Assembly: GCA_002794785.1 (NCBI GenBank)
Contig: NBBA01000005.1
Coordinates: 372,001-436,000, forward strand
From: Coniferiporia sulphurascens
Taxonomy: Eukaryota; Basidiomycota; Agaricomycetes; Hymenochaetales; Hymenochaetaceae
Length of the DNA stretch: 64,000 bases
Direction: 5' to 3'
Numbering within the stretch: position 1 is the stretch's first letter; each line of letters starts with the position of its first letter. Below, piece by piece: positions 1 to 12,331 of the stretch. Below the pieces are notes generated by a model, which made no database searches, had not been told where the DNA came from, and worked only from the letters and a program-made list of their open reading frames with translations. A program made the translations under genes and the position numbers.

Positions 1-1
1 G

Positions 2-1653
2 CTGGAATGTTCGGGTGGATCGATGGACCTTGATCAAATGTGGAACGAATCTTTCCCGATACCGTGTGTGGTCCTCTCTCTCTTATTCCTACTCTGAAGC
101 TGAATATTTAGTTTTCTTTAATGAACAGTGGACTTCAAGAGAAAGCGAAAACTGGCCGGGAAATGGCGAGTGCGCAATTGGATCTCTGTACCGAGGTGGA
201 TTCTTCTCGAAACGAGCTCAGGAATATCCTGAATGGACTTCGTTCTCTCACGAGCTCACTGGAAAAAAAGATATTATCATTGGACGTCGAGTATAAGTGC
301 TTGTTCCCGTCTCATTGGATGAACACTGCTCCCGCCGAGATATTGGATAATATCTTTGAGGAGGCCTGTTTTGGAAACCGCCAGACCGCATGGAACCTCT
401 GTCAGGTCAACAAACGGTTTTATGACATCGCAACTCGCAATCCTCGTTTGTGGAACAAGATCAGCAACCTTGGTACTGAACGTAGCTTCGGGAAACTCAT
501 ATTCAGCTTAGACCGAAGCAAAAATATCGGGCTGGACGTCGTAATGAATTTCCGGCACTTTCATTTCATAAGCGGCGTTGACGTTTTAGACGTGGCGTCC
601 CGAGAAGCTTCCCGCTGGGAGAATGTCGTATATTGGATGTGCCATGAATGTGAAGTGGAGTGGAGAGAGTTATTCGAGGACATATGCGTCTACAGCGTTG
701 ACCTTGATCTTCCGCGACTCAAGAGCGCTACTATATCTTTCCCCGGAGAGGATCAGTTTTACAGAGGAGGAGAGGACGATTTCATTGACCAATTCAATCC
801 CCTAATGCACTTCTACACAGGCTAGTCCGCGCCGAACTTGACTAAGCTTAAAATCTACAACTTGTTCCCTCTCCCGTTCTCGCGATCCGCACCGCCATTA
901 ACGACGTTTGAACTGGTCATCAGTGAACGCGATGTCAACCATTGCAACCATAGGTTGTACGACATGAACCTTCTACTGGATTTCTTGAGGTCGTGTCCTC
1001 TCCTTGAGACTCTCAGTCTTACGTTCAACCATTTCTCATCCACACTAACGGACTTCACAAGCGCACTTCCCGACCTGGTCCTCCCGAGACTGAGGACATT
1101 CAGATTTATAGACTTACTTACGTCATCGACGTATCTCCGACCTTTCTTACGGGCCCTTCATTTCCCACTTCTCAGAGAGCTGCACGTGCACGATGCGATG
1201 GGGTCTCTTTACGCTATCTTCCTGCGCTCCTACGAGGATTACACGAACGTCGAGGTTCTCAACTACAAGATACGCGTCGAGCCAGGCTTTGGCTATTACA
1301 CGTTCATTCACTTATTCAAGGTGCTGCCTAATTTGCGCAGTCTCACCATCGACTCAGAGCACATTTTTCAATACATTGATAAATGGAGCACTGAAGTGGA
1401 GTTTCCGAAGCTGGAGGATATTCACTTCGTTGGTTGTGTTGATTCGGATCACGCGCCGCTTGAGATGTTTCGGAAAGCACTTGAAGATCAGGACAAATGG
1501 AATGCATTGAAGGAGGTGACATTTACGGAATGCAACGATTTGGACAGGGAGACCGTCAATGGGATTTTTCAAGGAAAGATGGTGACCTGGAACTCCGTGC
1601 AGATGGAACTAGACCAAGTGCAACAGGATTTAGAGCTTTGCTATAGGGAATAA
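2..1653 (+). pseudogene. F-box/LRR-like gene, copy 1, one nonsense codon; 5' end outside window
   Basis: This copy aligns through its length with the intact copies on the minus strand (2149-3836, 6254-7947). Exon 1 is partial (2-63). A 65-nt intron follows (64-128, GTGTGT...AACAG). Exon 2 runs 129-1653. An F-box-like motif follows the SHWMNTAPAEILD segment (positions about 313-470), and the rest is a leucine-rich, repeat-like C-terminus ending near TFTECNDLDRETVNGIF. The frame is open except for TAG at 823-825, where the intact copies have Trp (HFYTSW), so one TGG to TAG change truncates it. F-box proteins of this type normally recruit substrates to SCF ubiquitin ligases; no substrate can be inferred. 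It is convergent with copy 2. Confidence 0.85.
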
Positions 1654-2148
1654 CACGTTTTAATTGCTCTGGGTGTGTTAGTACCAAGGGAGGATAATTA
1701 TACGCTTAAGAAAACATTACATTGTAGATGCCGTCCACCCGGCGGCCAGGTTTTGGGCAAGCTCACACACTCAGCATTGATAAGTGGGGAAACCCAAGGG
1801 GCACTACGGACGCGAGTCTCTCAGTCGCTCAACGCAAGTAAATTTGAGTGAAGGGCGGCGATATTGATGAACCATGGGCCAACGGTTACGGCTCTAGCCA
1901 CTTAATTCTTTTTAAAATACGACGACTTCGGCTGCCCGCAAGCATCAATAATCATCAATAGTACATCTATTGCTATGGAATTGTACTAATTACCAGAGCC
2001 TACTTCATTAGATTTACAAGCATTGGCACAACGTGGACTTGTAGCCCGGTTCGCTAAGGGGCGTGTCAACGCAAGGCTAGAGAATCCTAATTCACGAAGC
2101 TAAGCGAACGATTAATACGTCAGACCTCCAAATAACACACTGGCTTCA
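1654..2148. other. intergenic, between convergent F-box copies 1 and 2
   Basis: No gene is seen. From about 1990 to 2148 it matches the stretch at about 6075-6253 between copies 3 and 4 (shared TGGCACAA..GTGG and TTCACGAAGC blocks). This shows that both gene pairs descend from one duplicated segment. Confidence 0.7.
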
Positions 2149-3836
2149 CTAAGAGATCCAGGTCACTGCTTTTCCTCGAAAAATAAATTCGACGTCCTCC
2201 TTCCGCAAACTTCCACACTCTGTAAACGTGATTTCCTTCAAAGTCTCCCATTTATCCTGGTTCTGGAGTACTTCCCGAAACAAGAAGAGCGTACCGTTGT
2301 ACAGGGCATTGCATCTTACAAAATGGACCTCCGTCAGTCTCGGAAGCTCCACATGAGTGTCCCGATCACCCATATAAGGATTAAGAGATGTCGTCTTGAG
2401 AGTGAGGTTGCGTAGGTTTGGCAGCTTCAAGAATGGAATCCTGTATACGAGACAGTAATCCTCATACGGGGGAAAGTCCTTATACTCGTAGCTGAAGACC
2501 TCGACATTCGTATAATGCCCTTGTGGAAGTGGGAATATGAAATCAAACCACCCCTGCATTTCCCTCGCCGGGTCTCCTGAATCTGGATTGTTGCATACGT
2601 ACAACTCTCTGAGAAGTGGAAGGCGGAGAGCTTTCATGAATGGCTGGAGGCCCTGCCAACTCATGTATAAGGTTGTAAATCTGAAAGTTTGAACATTTGG
2701 AAGGACTGTTTCGGGAAGCGTACGGTCATCTTCCCTTGTAGATGGCGTGAATGCTGTAAATGCTAGACAGAGAGTCTCAAGTAAGGGGCTTGACCGCAGG
2801 AATTCCAGCAGTAAATTCATATCGTACACCCTCGGAGGTGCGCCTTGCTCGTAGATGCATAGATCCAATCTCGTCAATGGCGGGGTAAGACGTAGAAAAG
2901 TTCGCGGGAATAGATTGAATACTGTAAGTTCGGTCAACTTCGGTGCAACCCAGGATGTGTAGAAGTGCATAAGCGGTTCAGAGTGATCAACCATGTGTTC
3001 GTGCTCTTCGTCATCGGGAATTTCTTTCTGCGGATATTTTAGCGTGGCACTCCTGAGCCGTGGGAGGTCAAGACCAGCGCTGTATTCATATATGACTTCA
3101 AACAGTTCCTGCCAGTCTATTTGATCCTGAAGCTCCATGTTGTAAACGACGTTCTTCAAGCGGGAGGCCTCCAGAGTTATTGCACCCAAAAAGTCAAAGC
3201 AGCTTTTGATTCCGCCACATTCAAAGCTAATTACGGCGTTCAGCCCTACATTTTTGCCCCACCCCAAGATGATTCTGAGTTCCTCACGACTAAAAGTTGT
3301 GTCAAAATTGCTGATGTTATTCCACAGACGTGGACACTGCGTAACGATGTCATAAAGCCGCTTGTTGGTCGCAGAGAGCTTCGATGCTAATCGAAGCTTT
3401 CCAGAACAGACCTCCTCGGAGATATTATCAAGGATTTCGACGGGGGCCGTGTCCATCCAATGTGATAGAAACAGGGGTTCATAAATGGCCTTCAACGACG
3501 ACATTCTCCTCTGCAACGAGCTTGTGAGGCAATCAAGCGCATCCAACAGGTGTCCAAGCTCTTTAAGAGAAGATTTCAACGTGGCACGGAGAAACGTTTG
3601 GCACCCTAATAAACCCAGTTCAGTCTCTGTTTCCCTGTGTTGAGACCAGTCGGTGTGATCAGCTCCCAAGAAGGCATGAGAAACAAAGAAGAAACAACGT
3701 ACGGTGTCGGATAGCAGTCATTCCACACCTGATCTACATCCATTGCACCATTACAACTCTCCAACGTCCTGAGTACTTTCGTAAGTCCGCTAACGGCCTT
3801 TATGTCTATGCTCGCGGTCTTGTAGGAGGCTTCCAT
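2149..3836 (-). CDS. F-box/LRR-like protein, copy 2 (intact)
   Basis: Two exons: 3836-3703 and 3634-2149, with a 68-nt intron (GTACGT...CACAG). The product is 539 aa. Exon 1 encodes about 45 residues ending MDVDQVWNDCYPTP. The F-box-like domain lies at about residues 100-155 (HWMDTAPVEILDNI, then NKRLYDIVTQCPRLWNNI). The remainder has irregular leucine-rich repeats (LLEFLRSSPLLETLCLAF, LPNLRNLTL). The splice junction restores the same frame as in copy 4, which supports the model. Proteins of this class are expanded and variable in Agaricomycetes and are presumed SCF ubiquitin-ligase adaptors; the substrate is unknown. It is convergent with copy 1, and about 70% of its neighbourhood is duplicated at 4.6-8.1 kb. 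Confidence 0.85.
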
Positions 3837-4639
3837 CCTGCAAATACGTTCTAGTTTCTCTCACGTAAGTCCGTGAGTGCTGTTTCTACGCTCGCTGGAG
3901 GTGACAATAGTGTAACGGCGTAACCTGCTTGACAACGTAACAGGAGCCGCTCGATGCAGTTGTGAGCGACGAACTGGTGCGAAATGTCGGAATATAGTCC
4001 TGCAGCTGAGAAGGAGTTCGTGTGGACCCGTCCAAAGCAAGGCAGGCAGGCCTGAGGTTGGAGATAAGAGCCTGAGTCCAACTTAGCTCAACTTCTCCGC
4101 TGATGTATAGCCACTGAGGGATTTTGCGCATATTTATCGGTCCAGTGCTTTCCCTTGCGATTTTTACAATACTTGTATATTTTACTAACGACTCCAGCCA
4201 ACGGGTCGGCTGCATTTTTGAGAGTTCGTCGTTGTCAAGGTCCAGGACAACCGGAAAAAGAACTGATCCCAAATGGAAATATAGTCTTACGCCACTTCAG
4301 CGCTCCAAATATAGTAAAGGTAAACATGTTCAAATTTCAATGTTGTGGCTCAGGCTGGACGCTTCAACACGGCCACTTTTGAACCACTTTTAGATGACAT
4401 ATCCGTTTTCACGACTCCCCCCCAGTTTCCCCCTCTTGTCAATACAGGATAATATCCCAGTTCAAAAAGATCATTCACTATCATATCCCCAGCTAGACGC
4501 TCATTATCAGTCAAGCTGTACATGGACTCCATACGACTTAATACACATCCTCGCAAAAGGAATCCTTACAACATCGGCGAGAAAAATTGGTCTCAAATAT
4601 AATCAACGGTCTCATGAGAGCTATGATGACACTGGAAAG
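3837..4639. other. intergenic, upstream of F-box copy 2
   Basis: No convincing gene. The first 250 bases match the region upstream of copy 4 (from 7948), including GCTTGACAA at about 3928 and 8068, so it is probably a duplicated promoter. Short ORFs here show no recognisable domain. Confidence 0.5.
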
Positions 4640-5418
4640 CTCGGCTGGATCGATGGACTTTGATCAAATGTGGCAAATATGAAACAAATCTTTCCCAGTG
4701 CATACTAGTCCTCCGAGTCTATCTCTCTCGTGCATACCTAGGAGTTAATCATATTGATTCACTTCCATGGATAGCGTACTTCAGGGGCTCGATGAAGCCA
4801 TACAGGGAATGGCAAGAGCCCAAACGGTTCTCCATACCGAGGTAGATTCTCCGTGCAATGGATTTCTTGAGGTCGTGTCCTCTACTTGAGACCCTCAGTT
4901 TTATGTTCAATGGAATCAAATGCGCTTCCGAAATTTGTTCTCCCAAACCTGCTCCATTCAATTATCTGCGCGTATCTATGCCCTCGCTGGACCTCTGGCC
5001 TTTCTTGGTAAATCTTCGCTTTCCGCTCCTCAGACGATTGCATGCATACGATGGAAACCAGTGAGGGACTCCCAACTCGTCTTTCCGCTTTCCCAGGAAG
5101 ACTACACGAATGTCGAGGTCCTCATCTACAGGATACACTTTGGAGCCAAATATCTAGAGTACTACGACTACGTGTTCCTCCAATTATTCATGAAGCTGCC
5201 TAATCCGCGCAGTCTTACCCTCGAATCGGAACACATTCTTCCCCGTATCGATGAATGGAGAGTTCATGTGAAGCCTCCGAAACTGGAAATATGTTCACTT
5301 GCTTGGGTATGGGTGTTTATTCGGACTACGCACCGCTTGAGCTGTTTCGGAAAGTATTGGAGGAGCAAGACAAATGCGATGCATTTAAACAAGTGACATT
5401 TACGGACACAAACGTCTA
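4640..5418 (+). pseudogene. F-box/LRR-like gene remnant, copy 3
   Basis: The remnant begins with the same exon-1 stretch as copy 1 (ATGGACTTTGATCAAATGTGG at about 4653), now disrupted by a short insertion and stops. A decayed piece matching the early part of exon 2 follows (about 4760-4855). The sequence then jumps straight to the FLRSCPLLETL leucine-rich part (from 4858), so the F-box and several hundred bases are deleted. The C-terminal part is read in shifting frames to about 5418, where a MITE interrupts it. The downstream flank resumes at 6037. It is convergent with copy 4 and is clearly non-functional. Confidence 0.8.
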
Positions 5419-6036
5419 TTAGGGGGTATCACGATGGGGTTTTAGGCCTTGTTTTAGGCCTTGTTCGGGTGCTTGTTTGAGTGGTTAAAACAGGTCTAAA
5501 ACACGGTTTAACTCTGATACCCCCCAGTTCGACATGCCGTTTAAGTATTTGTTTTGCGGCCTCCGGCTTATCGGCAAAGTAGGTTTGTAAGTATTACATA
5601 AATAATGATCGGCATTCACCTGCCATAAAGGGCACTGATTTGCGCCGCCAGCATCATTTGGGCTTGTTTTGCATCAAAAGTAACCAGCCGGCCATTGAGA
5701 TCACAAAGTTTTCTGGAGTTGTGGAAATGACATGTGGCATATCCACACAACACCAAAATACTGCTTTTAAAAGAGCAAAAAAATTTGGCAGCAAAATATG
5801 CAAGAAGACGTAACAGTCTTACTGTGTGATGTAGATTACAAATAATCGGACTCCGAAATGTGCCCAAAATAGTATTCAAAACCTTGTTTAAGCCAGATCA
5901 GAACAAGGACTAAAACAGCGAAACAAGAAATTTTCCTGTTCCGCTGTTCTGCTTGTTTTGCTTGTTTTGGGCCCAAAACACAGGACTCGAACAAGGCTCA
6001 AAACAAGGCCTAAAACCCCATCGTGATACCCCCTAA
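5419..6036. mobile_element. MITE, 618 bp, TA target duplication
   Basis: The termini are inverted repeats of about 49 bp (TTAGGGGGTATCACGATGGG at the left, its reverse complement at the right, about 2 mismatches), flanked by TA at 5417-5418 and 6037-6038. No transposase is encoded. Near the left end AGGCCTTGTTTT is tandemly repeated, and a second inverted copy of the tip (TGATACCCCCC, about 5516) forms an internal fold-back of about 108 bp. The TA duplication suggests mobilisation by a Tc1/mariner-type transposase, which is an inference. It sits inside the F-box copy 3 remnant. Confidence 0.85.
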
Positions 6037-6253
6037 TATTGCATTCTTCGTCGCTTCAAGAGTAAACAAATTTCACCGGAGCCCACACCATTATATTTAC
6101 ATGCAATGGCACAATGTGGGCGTGTAGCCCCGCCCGCTAAGGGACATATCAAATGTCAATCAGGGAATCCGAGGCTAGCACTTTGGATTCACGAAGCCAC
6201 ACGTACGATTAATATGTTCAGATCTCTAAATAACATACTAATATTGGTTTTAG

Positions 6254-7947
6254 TCACCACGGAATCCAGGTCACTGCTTTTCTTTGAAAAATCCTTTCGA
6301 CGTCCTCCTTGTACAAACTTCGACACTTCGTAAAAGTCACTTTTTCCAAAGTATCCCATTTATCCTGTTTCTGGAGTGCATCTTGTAATAACCGAAGTGA
6401 AACGTCGTACAGGACGTTGCATCTTACAAAATGGACCTCCCTCAGTCTCGGAAGCTCCGAATAAGGGACCCAGGAATTCATATAAGGAGTAATGGATGTC
6501 GTCTCGAGAGTGAGGCTGCGTAGACTGAGCAGCTTCAAGAATGGAATCTTGTATACGAGACGGTTGGCCTTGTATGGGGGAAAGTCCATGAATGTGTAGC
6601 TGAAGACCTCGATACTTGTGTAATGCCCTCGTGGAAGGTGGAATATGAGATCAAGCCACTCTTGTCCACCCGTCTCTGGGTTAAACGACCCTGGATCGAT
6701 GTATACGTACAACTCTCTGAGAAGTGGAAGGCGAAGGGCCTTCATGAAGGGCGAGAGACTCTGCCAACTCATGTGTAAAGCTTTAAACCTGAAAGCTCGA
6801 ACATTTGGTAGGACTGTCTCTGGAAGCGTACCGTTGTCATCTATTGTAGATGGCGTAAATGCGTCAAATGTTAAACAGAGAGTCTCGAGTTGGGGGCTTG
6901 ATCGCAGGAATTTAAGCAGTAAATTCATATCATACACCCTCGAAAATGCGTTTTGCTCGTCGACTTTTACCTCCAACACCGTTAATGGCGGGGTAAGACA
7001 TAGAAACGTTTGTGGGAATAGATTGATTACTGTGAGCTTGGTCAACTTCGGTACGATCCAGGATGTGTAGAAGTGCATAAGCGGTTCAGAGAGATCAATA
7101 ATGTGTCCGTGTTCGTCTTGGTTGAGCTCTATCTCCTGCGGATAGTGAAGCGTGGCGCTCGTGAGTTGCGGCAGATTCAGACCGGTACTGTAATGGGATA
7201 CATCCCGGAAGAAGTTTTGCCAGTCTACTTGCTCCTGAGCTTCCATGCTATAAGTGACATTCTCCCAGCGGGAGGCCTCCAAAGATATGGCACCCAAAAA
7301 GTCAAGACAACTTTTGACTTCACCATACTTAAAGCCCATTGCCGCGTTCAGCCCCGCGTTTTTGCTCCGCTCCAAGCTGAGACTGAGTTCCTCACGGCTA
7401 GCAAGTGTGTCAACATTGCTGATGTTATTCCACAGAAGTGGATTTCGCGTGGCGATGTCATAAAACCGCTTGTTGGTCTTAGAGAGATTCGATGCTAATC
7501 GATGCTTTCCGGAGCAGACTTCCTCAAAGATATTGTTAAGGACATCAACGGGGGCCGTGTCCATCCAATGGGATAGAAACAGGGGTTCATAAACGACCTT
7601 CAGCGACGATATTCTCTTCTGCAATGAGCTTGTGAGACAATCAAGTGCATCGAACATGTGTCCAAGCTCCTCAAGAGAAGACTTCAATGTGACGCGGAGA
7701 AGTTTCTGATAATCTACTGAACCCAGTCCAACTTCCGTCTCCCTGCGTTGAAACCAGCGGGTGTGTTAACTCCCAATAAGATACAAGAAAGAAAGAAAGA
7801 AAGAGAGAAGGAAAGCACGTACGGAACCGGATAGCAGTCATTCCACACCCGATCTACATTCATCGCATCACCACGGCTTTCCAGCGCCTTGAGAACATCC
7901 ATGAGCCCGCTGATGGCCATACTTGTGAGTCGATGCGAGCCTCCCAT
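6254..7947 (-). CDS. F-box/LRR-like protein, copy 4 (intact)
   Basis: Two exons: 7947-7823 and 7742-6254, separated by an 80-nt intron rich in GAAA repeats (GTACGT...CGCAG). The product is 537 aa. Exon 1 ends MNVDRVWNDCYPVP. The F-box-like segment (HWMDTAPVDVLNNIFEEV, then NKRFYDIATRNPLLWNNI) lies at about residues 100-150 and is followed by degenerate leucine-rich repeats. It is closely similar to copy 2 over its whole length, with the intron at the same position and phase. It is presumed to be an SCF adaptor; the target is unknown. It is convergent with the copy 3 remnant, in the same arrangement as copies 1 and 2. Confidence 0.85.
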
Positions 7948-8662
7948 CCTGCGAAAACGTTTGAGTTTCTTTCACGCGTAAGATCGCGAGAGACTGGACT
8001 GTTTCCGCACGCGCTGAAAATGGCAGGATGATTGAATATGTTTCGTGTGCAACAGTCTTCACGTAGCCCGCTTGACAAACCGGCGGGATAGTTCGATGCA
8101 CTGTCGGAGGTGGTACTGGGGTTGGAACGCTGTACTTAGATTTATGTTTGTGCTTTCCAAATCAGGGATATGTGCGATGATCTTTTGTATTTTGCTTCTG
8201 GCACGGCGTACGAAATTCCGAACATCAATTCTTTCTTTTTAGAGTCAGAGACATAAAGAGCAACGCACGTTTTCCATCTTCTCCGGGCACATAGGCCTAA
8301 AATTCCCTTGCTACAAACAAAGTCCAGACTCAGGAAGTGTCACATTGATTTCGACACAACAAGCAGACGACTGCATAGATTATGAATTGTGTGGAGGCTT
8401 GTTATTGCGATTTTGTAAGTGGGGACTCCCTCCGTACTGGAGATCATACGATACTTACGATGGACCTTCCGGTTTTTCAAGGAAATCGATTCGATACAGC
8501 GGCATATAGAGTAATCTTAGCCTATCATATGTTGAAATACCTAAATCGCAGGACCCGTCGCCCCTTGGGCTGTTCGAGTAGAAATATAGTGTAGTACATC
8601 AAAATTACAATTCCTTTCCATGAATACATAAAAAAATGTCAAACTTCTGCTCGTACAAATAC
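7948..8662. other. intergenic between F-box copy 4 and WBP2-like gene
   Basis: The first roughly 170 bases resemble the region upstream of F-box copy 2. The rest (about 8120-8662) shows no gene, RNA or repeat that I can support. It includes the 3' flank of the WBP2-like gene. Confidence 0.5.
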
Positions 8663-9382
8663 TCATGCTTCGTATCCAGGCGGCGCATCCCCCGGTGTAC
8701 TATCCATGACCTGCGAGGTTGATGCCACCATTGGTTCTGGCGTCCTCTCGGCACTGCGAGAATCGTACAAGGCTGCGGCCTTATATTAGTACATTGCAGC
8801 TATTCCACGTCATATTCAGAAGACGTACGGAGGGAATCAGCGTCGCTATCCGCCTGTCGCTTCATATATATCGCCCGCTCGCGGCTTTTTTCCAGGAGAC
8901 TAACAAACTGGAAAAGACCACGGTCCTTCAACCTGATCTCTGCCTTCGTACCGCTTGTCAGGCCGCCATCCGGGGAGGGCTTGATGTCGAATGTCAAATA
9001 GTTCGATCCGAAGAGCGGTTGTTCGAAGGAGGTAGAAAGAACGGATGCGAGCGGAACAGACAGGGAATCGAACGTGGCGTTAAACGTTGGCGCGATGAAG
9101 ATCAACTAGAAGTAGAGATCAAATAACGCATCTGAGAAATCGGGATGTGCCGTCAATGGATCCGAATATACGCACCCGTTGGTTGGTCAAGTACATGCGT
9201 CCGATTGCCTTGAGCCTCTTTGCATTTCCCGAGTCCCCTGGAGCCGCGCCCTGAGGCGGAAGTGTACTTGAAGGTATGGACAGGGTGATCTCGGCGCCAT
9301 CGTCAACAGTCATGATCGTAGTTTCATTCGGGAGGGGAACCGGAGTTCTGTCACGGCTCAGCATTGTCCAATTCAACGCCAT
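8663..9382 (-). CDS. WBP2-like GRAM-domain protein
   Basis: Three exons: 9382-9176, 9105-8829 and 8772-8663, giving 197 aa. The start MALNWTMLSRDRTPVPLPNE is the hallmark N-terminus of WW-domain-binding protein 2 relatives. A GRAM/PH-like core follows (RMYLTNQR at 62-69, joined across intron 1 to LIFIAPTF). The acceptor after the branch-like TACTAAT in intron 2 leads to a short exon ending APPGYEA. The last exon supplies a PPxY-type motif (PPGY), the WW-domain ligand expected in this family, which confirms the third exon. Family members are adaptors linking membranes or transcription complexes to WW proteins such as ubiquitin ligases. It is divergent from CDC7 over a 257-bp shared promoter. 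Confidence 0.88.
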
Positions 9383-9639
9383 ATTGTAGATAGAGCAGAT
9401 GCTTCAAGGTATAATGTTAAAGAGAGGCGAGGTGTAGTCAGTGCAAGGCGTAACTGCAAGTGAAGTAGTACATGCTATGCAGTCGTCATCTCCTCCTGAG
9501 CGGCCCGGATGGCCTTCAAGGAGATAAGGGACCAACTGTGACGGCGTGACGGGACGCGTTGTTTGGTACGCGTCTTCAACCGTCATCGTCCTACACGCAC
9601 TGGCACGTTGGAACTTGGAGGACGGACAGGCAGAAGAGA

Positions 9640-11956
9640 ATGGCCGCGCCCGTTCTTTTCTCTCAACACTCCTCCAATCCACTCGAGGTTCCTACTTCAG
9701 ACCCGCAAAATGCAAGGTACCGCCGCCAAATCGAACGTATGCACCAACGTCGCCTCAACGCTGAGGGCATGCACGCTGTTTCCTCTTCCGACCCCATTGC
9801 CGGGTACCAGGTTACAGAGGAGATGCAAGGCTACCATCACCATATCTCGAGGCTATTTCCTGGAATGACTTCGATTGTAAAGAGAAAGGGATCCTTGTTG
9901 CAGGCTCAGGAACCCCTTCAAAGGACGTTGCAGGAGCTGCCCGTGTACAGCAGCGACGACGAACTTGACATTGTACCGAACGACGACCCAGACCTCATGA
10001 AAGGCCAGACGGAGACCCCGGATGATGAACAGATGCTGGCAGACGCTATCGTAGACCCGAACATGGCTGATCAGGATATGGACTTCGAAGAACCTGAGGA
10101 CGAGGACGAAGTCGACGAAGAAATGAGCATCTTGTTGAAGCCAGCGGAGGAGCGCGAAGAGATTGAAGAAGAGATTGCTGACCTCGAAGACGCCGTACCG
10201 CAACTGTCGGAAGACTACAAAGTCGTTGACCGCCTTGGGACGGGCACGTTCTCTTCTGTCTATAAGGCACTCGACCTCGGGTACGAATCCAAGTGGCACA
10301 ATGGCGCTTGGCTTGGGCACCATCCCCCGGAGTCGTCTGCGCATTATCAATCTTCGCGGCAGCCTCCTGGCTCAAAAGTATTCGTCGCAATAAAGCGCAT
10401 CTACGTAACGAGCAACCCGGAACGCATTCGCAATGAGATCGCAATCATGGAGGACTGCCGGGGTTGTCGTCACGTCTCGCAGCTCATTACTGCGTTTCGG
10501 CATCGTGACCAAGTCGTCGCTATTATGCCTTACCACCGTAACGATGATTTCCGTGATTTCTACAAGACCCTTTCCATGACGGGGATCAAAGCATATTTCC
10601 GCTGTTTATTACGTGCACTAAGAGACATTCACACCCGCGGGATTATCCATCGTGACGTCAAACCCGCGAACTTCCTTTTCGACTCACGATCCAACGTCGG
10701 AACACTGTGCGATTTCGGTCTTGCGTGTGTAAGTCTTGAGCTATGCCGCTTCTCGTTGCGCATATACTGAGAAAACATTCCAGCGAGTGGATTTTGATGC
10801 TAGACCCGGACACTGCCTTCACACACCAGCGACGCGCGAGCATATTCACGGGCAGAAAAAGTCGAGCAAGCTCATCGACATAGAGATGGTCAAGTCGATG
10901 CAGCGCGAGGCGAGGCAGAAGAGCGCATGGCCCTCGGACCGGGTGGGATATCCGGAGAAGGATATGAGGTGGGTTTTTCCTGCTTCGCTGATATTCACCG
11001 ACTGACTGGAAGCCTATAGACCACATTCGAAAGCTAACAGAGCAGGAACGCGAGGTTTTCGTGCTCCGGAAGTGCTGCTCAAATGTAATGAACAGACGGG
11101 AGGTAAATTATCCTCCGTTCTTTTCATAGCCTGACGAGTGCTGATAAAAAGTAGCAATCGATATATGGTCTGTAGGAATGATCCTTCTCTTTTTCTTGAC
11201 AGGAAAGTTCCCATTGTTCCAATCAAATGATGACATTGAGGCTCTAATGGAAATAACTGTAATCATTGGGAGAAGGCGGATGGAGTGCGCGGCGACCTTA
11301 CACAGTAAGTGCGGTTTACCAGCCTCCAACAACCGTGTCCGTATTTATATGCCTGTTTTAAAGGCCGAACCTTCGCCACGAACGTACCATCTGTCACCCG
11401 CGACGGAATGACATGGCGAGAGTTCGTCGAAAAGAACAACCCAGACATTCTCCACACGTCCTCACCTCCAGCCTCTCCCTCATCTTCATCTACGACCACA
11501 TCCGCCCAGGACTCTCCCTCCAATCAGGAGACCTATCTTCATGACCTCGAACAAGCCTATGACCTCCTCGAAAAATTGCTTTCCCCAGAATCGATTCACC
11601 GCATAACGGCGCGTGACGCGCTCTATCACCCTTTCCTTGTGGAAACTAGGAGCAACGTTTCTGCCGACGGGGAGCCTAATCCACATGCAGATTCTGACCT
11701 CGGCGACGACGCATTCTTCCCACACCCGGTTGGTGGTGGATGCTGTGGGAAGTATCACATCATCGACGAAGTAACGGAGGAACACAGTGTGCGCATACCG
11801 GGCCCCCGTGGTATGCAGGTACGGTCACTGCAGGCGGGTCAGGGAATCCCAATCGGAAACCGGCCTTGCGAGTTCCACAGCCATCTGGAGGAGTTTCAAC
11901 AGCCCACCAAAAACCATGTCCAGGAAAAAGACGAGCATGAGGAGAATACGGGGTGA
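9640..11956 (+). CDS. CDC7: CDC7/Hsk1-type cell-cycle protein kinase
   Basis: Five exons: 9640-10728, 10784-10968, 11020-11102, 11152-11304 and 11364-11956, giving 700 aa. An acidic N-terminal region precedes the kinase domain. Motifs seen: glycine loop GTGTFSSV (about 200), catalytic HRDVKPAN (337-344), DFG (358-360), a CDC7-type insert between DFG and APE (about 364-437), APE (440-442) and DIWSVG (456-461). HSRTFATNVPS and the RITARDALYHPFL tail are also typical of CDC7. With its Dbf4 partner the kinase phosphorylates MCM helicase to fire replication origins. I chose the ATG at 9640 (MAAPVLFSQ) rather than an in-frame ATG at 9559, which would add an unconserved 27 residues inside the probable promoter. 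Confidence 0.93.
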
Positions 11957-12331
11957 TTGATGTGCTCCGCCTCCACTTCCCTGCTGTGCTTATTCTTGGT
12001 GCATTTTTTACTTATTCACTCGCATTAACAAATGACAACTGGCATGGCTATTGAATTTTTATACTCATTCTGTATTGTCCCGCCCGTTTCAATGCAACTA
12101 TCGATACACTACGTCGGACAGCTTTTTTTTTGCTGCTATTGATCGTTTCAATTCGTGTTCTCCCGACCTCGTTATTACCTTTGTTCTCATGTAACATCAA
12201 AAATACTCATTCTCACACATGAACCGAATTGGAAGGACTTGACATTTAAGATCACGGAACATCGCTGGAACAGCTATTTTTTTCGTTTATGAATTGGAGG
12301 AACAGACAGGGGAGATGAAGAAGAAAAAAAA
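11957..12331. other. intergenic after CDC7
   Basis: AT-rich 3' flank of CDC7, followed by the pol III terminator of the minus-strand tRNA. No gene is seen. Confidence 0.5.
12324..12331 (-). terminator. pol III terminator of tRNA-Arg (minus copy)
   Basis: A run of eight T on the minus strand immediately after the discriminator base. Confidence 0.8.

Noticed and set aside
15..296. 93-codon ORF at the left edge
   Set aside because: Out of frame with F-box copy 1; the exon-intron model matches the two intact copies.
8719..9126. 135-codon ORF on the plus strand
   Set aside because: Antisense to WBP2-like exons, which carry family motifs.
9853..10350. 165-codon ORF on the minus strand
   Set aside because: Antisense shadow of the acidic N-terminal part of CDC7.
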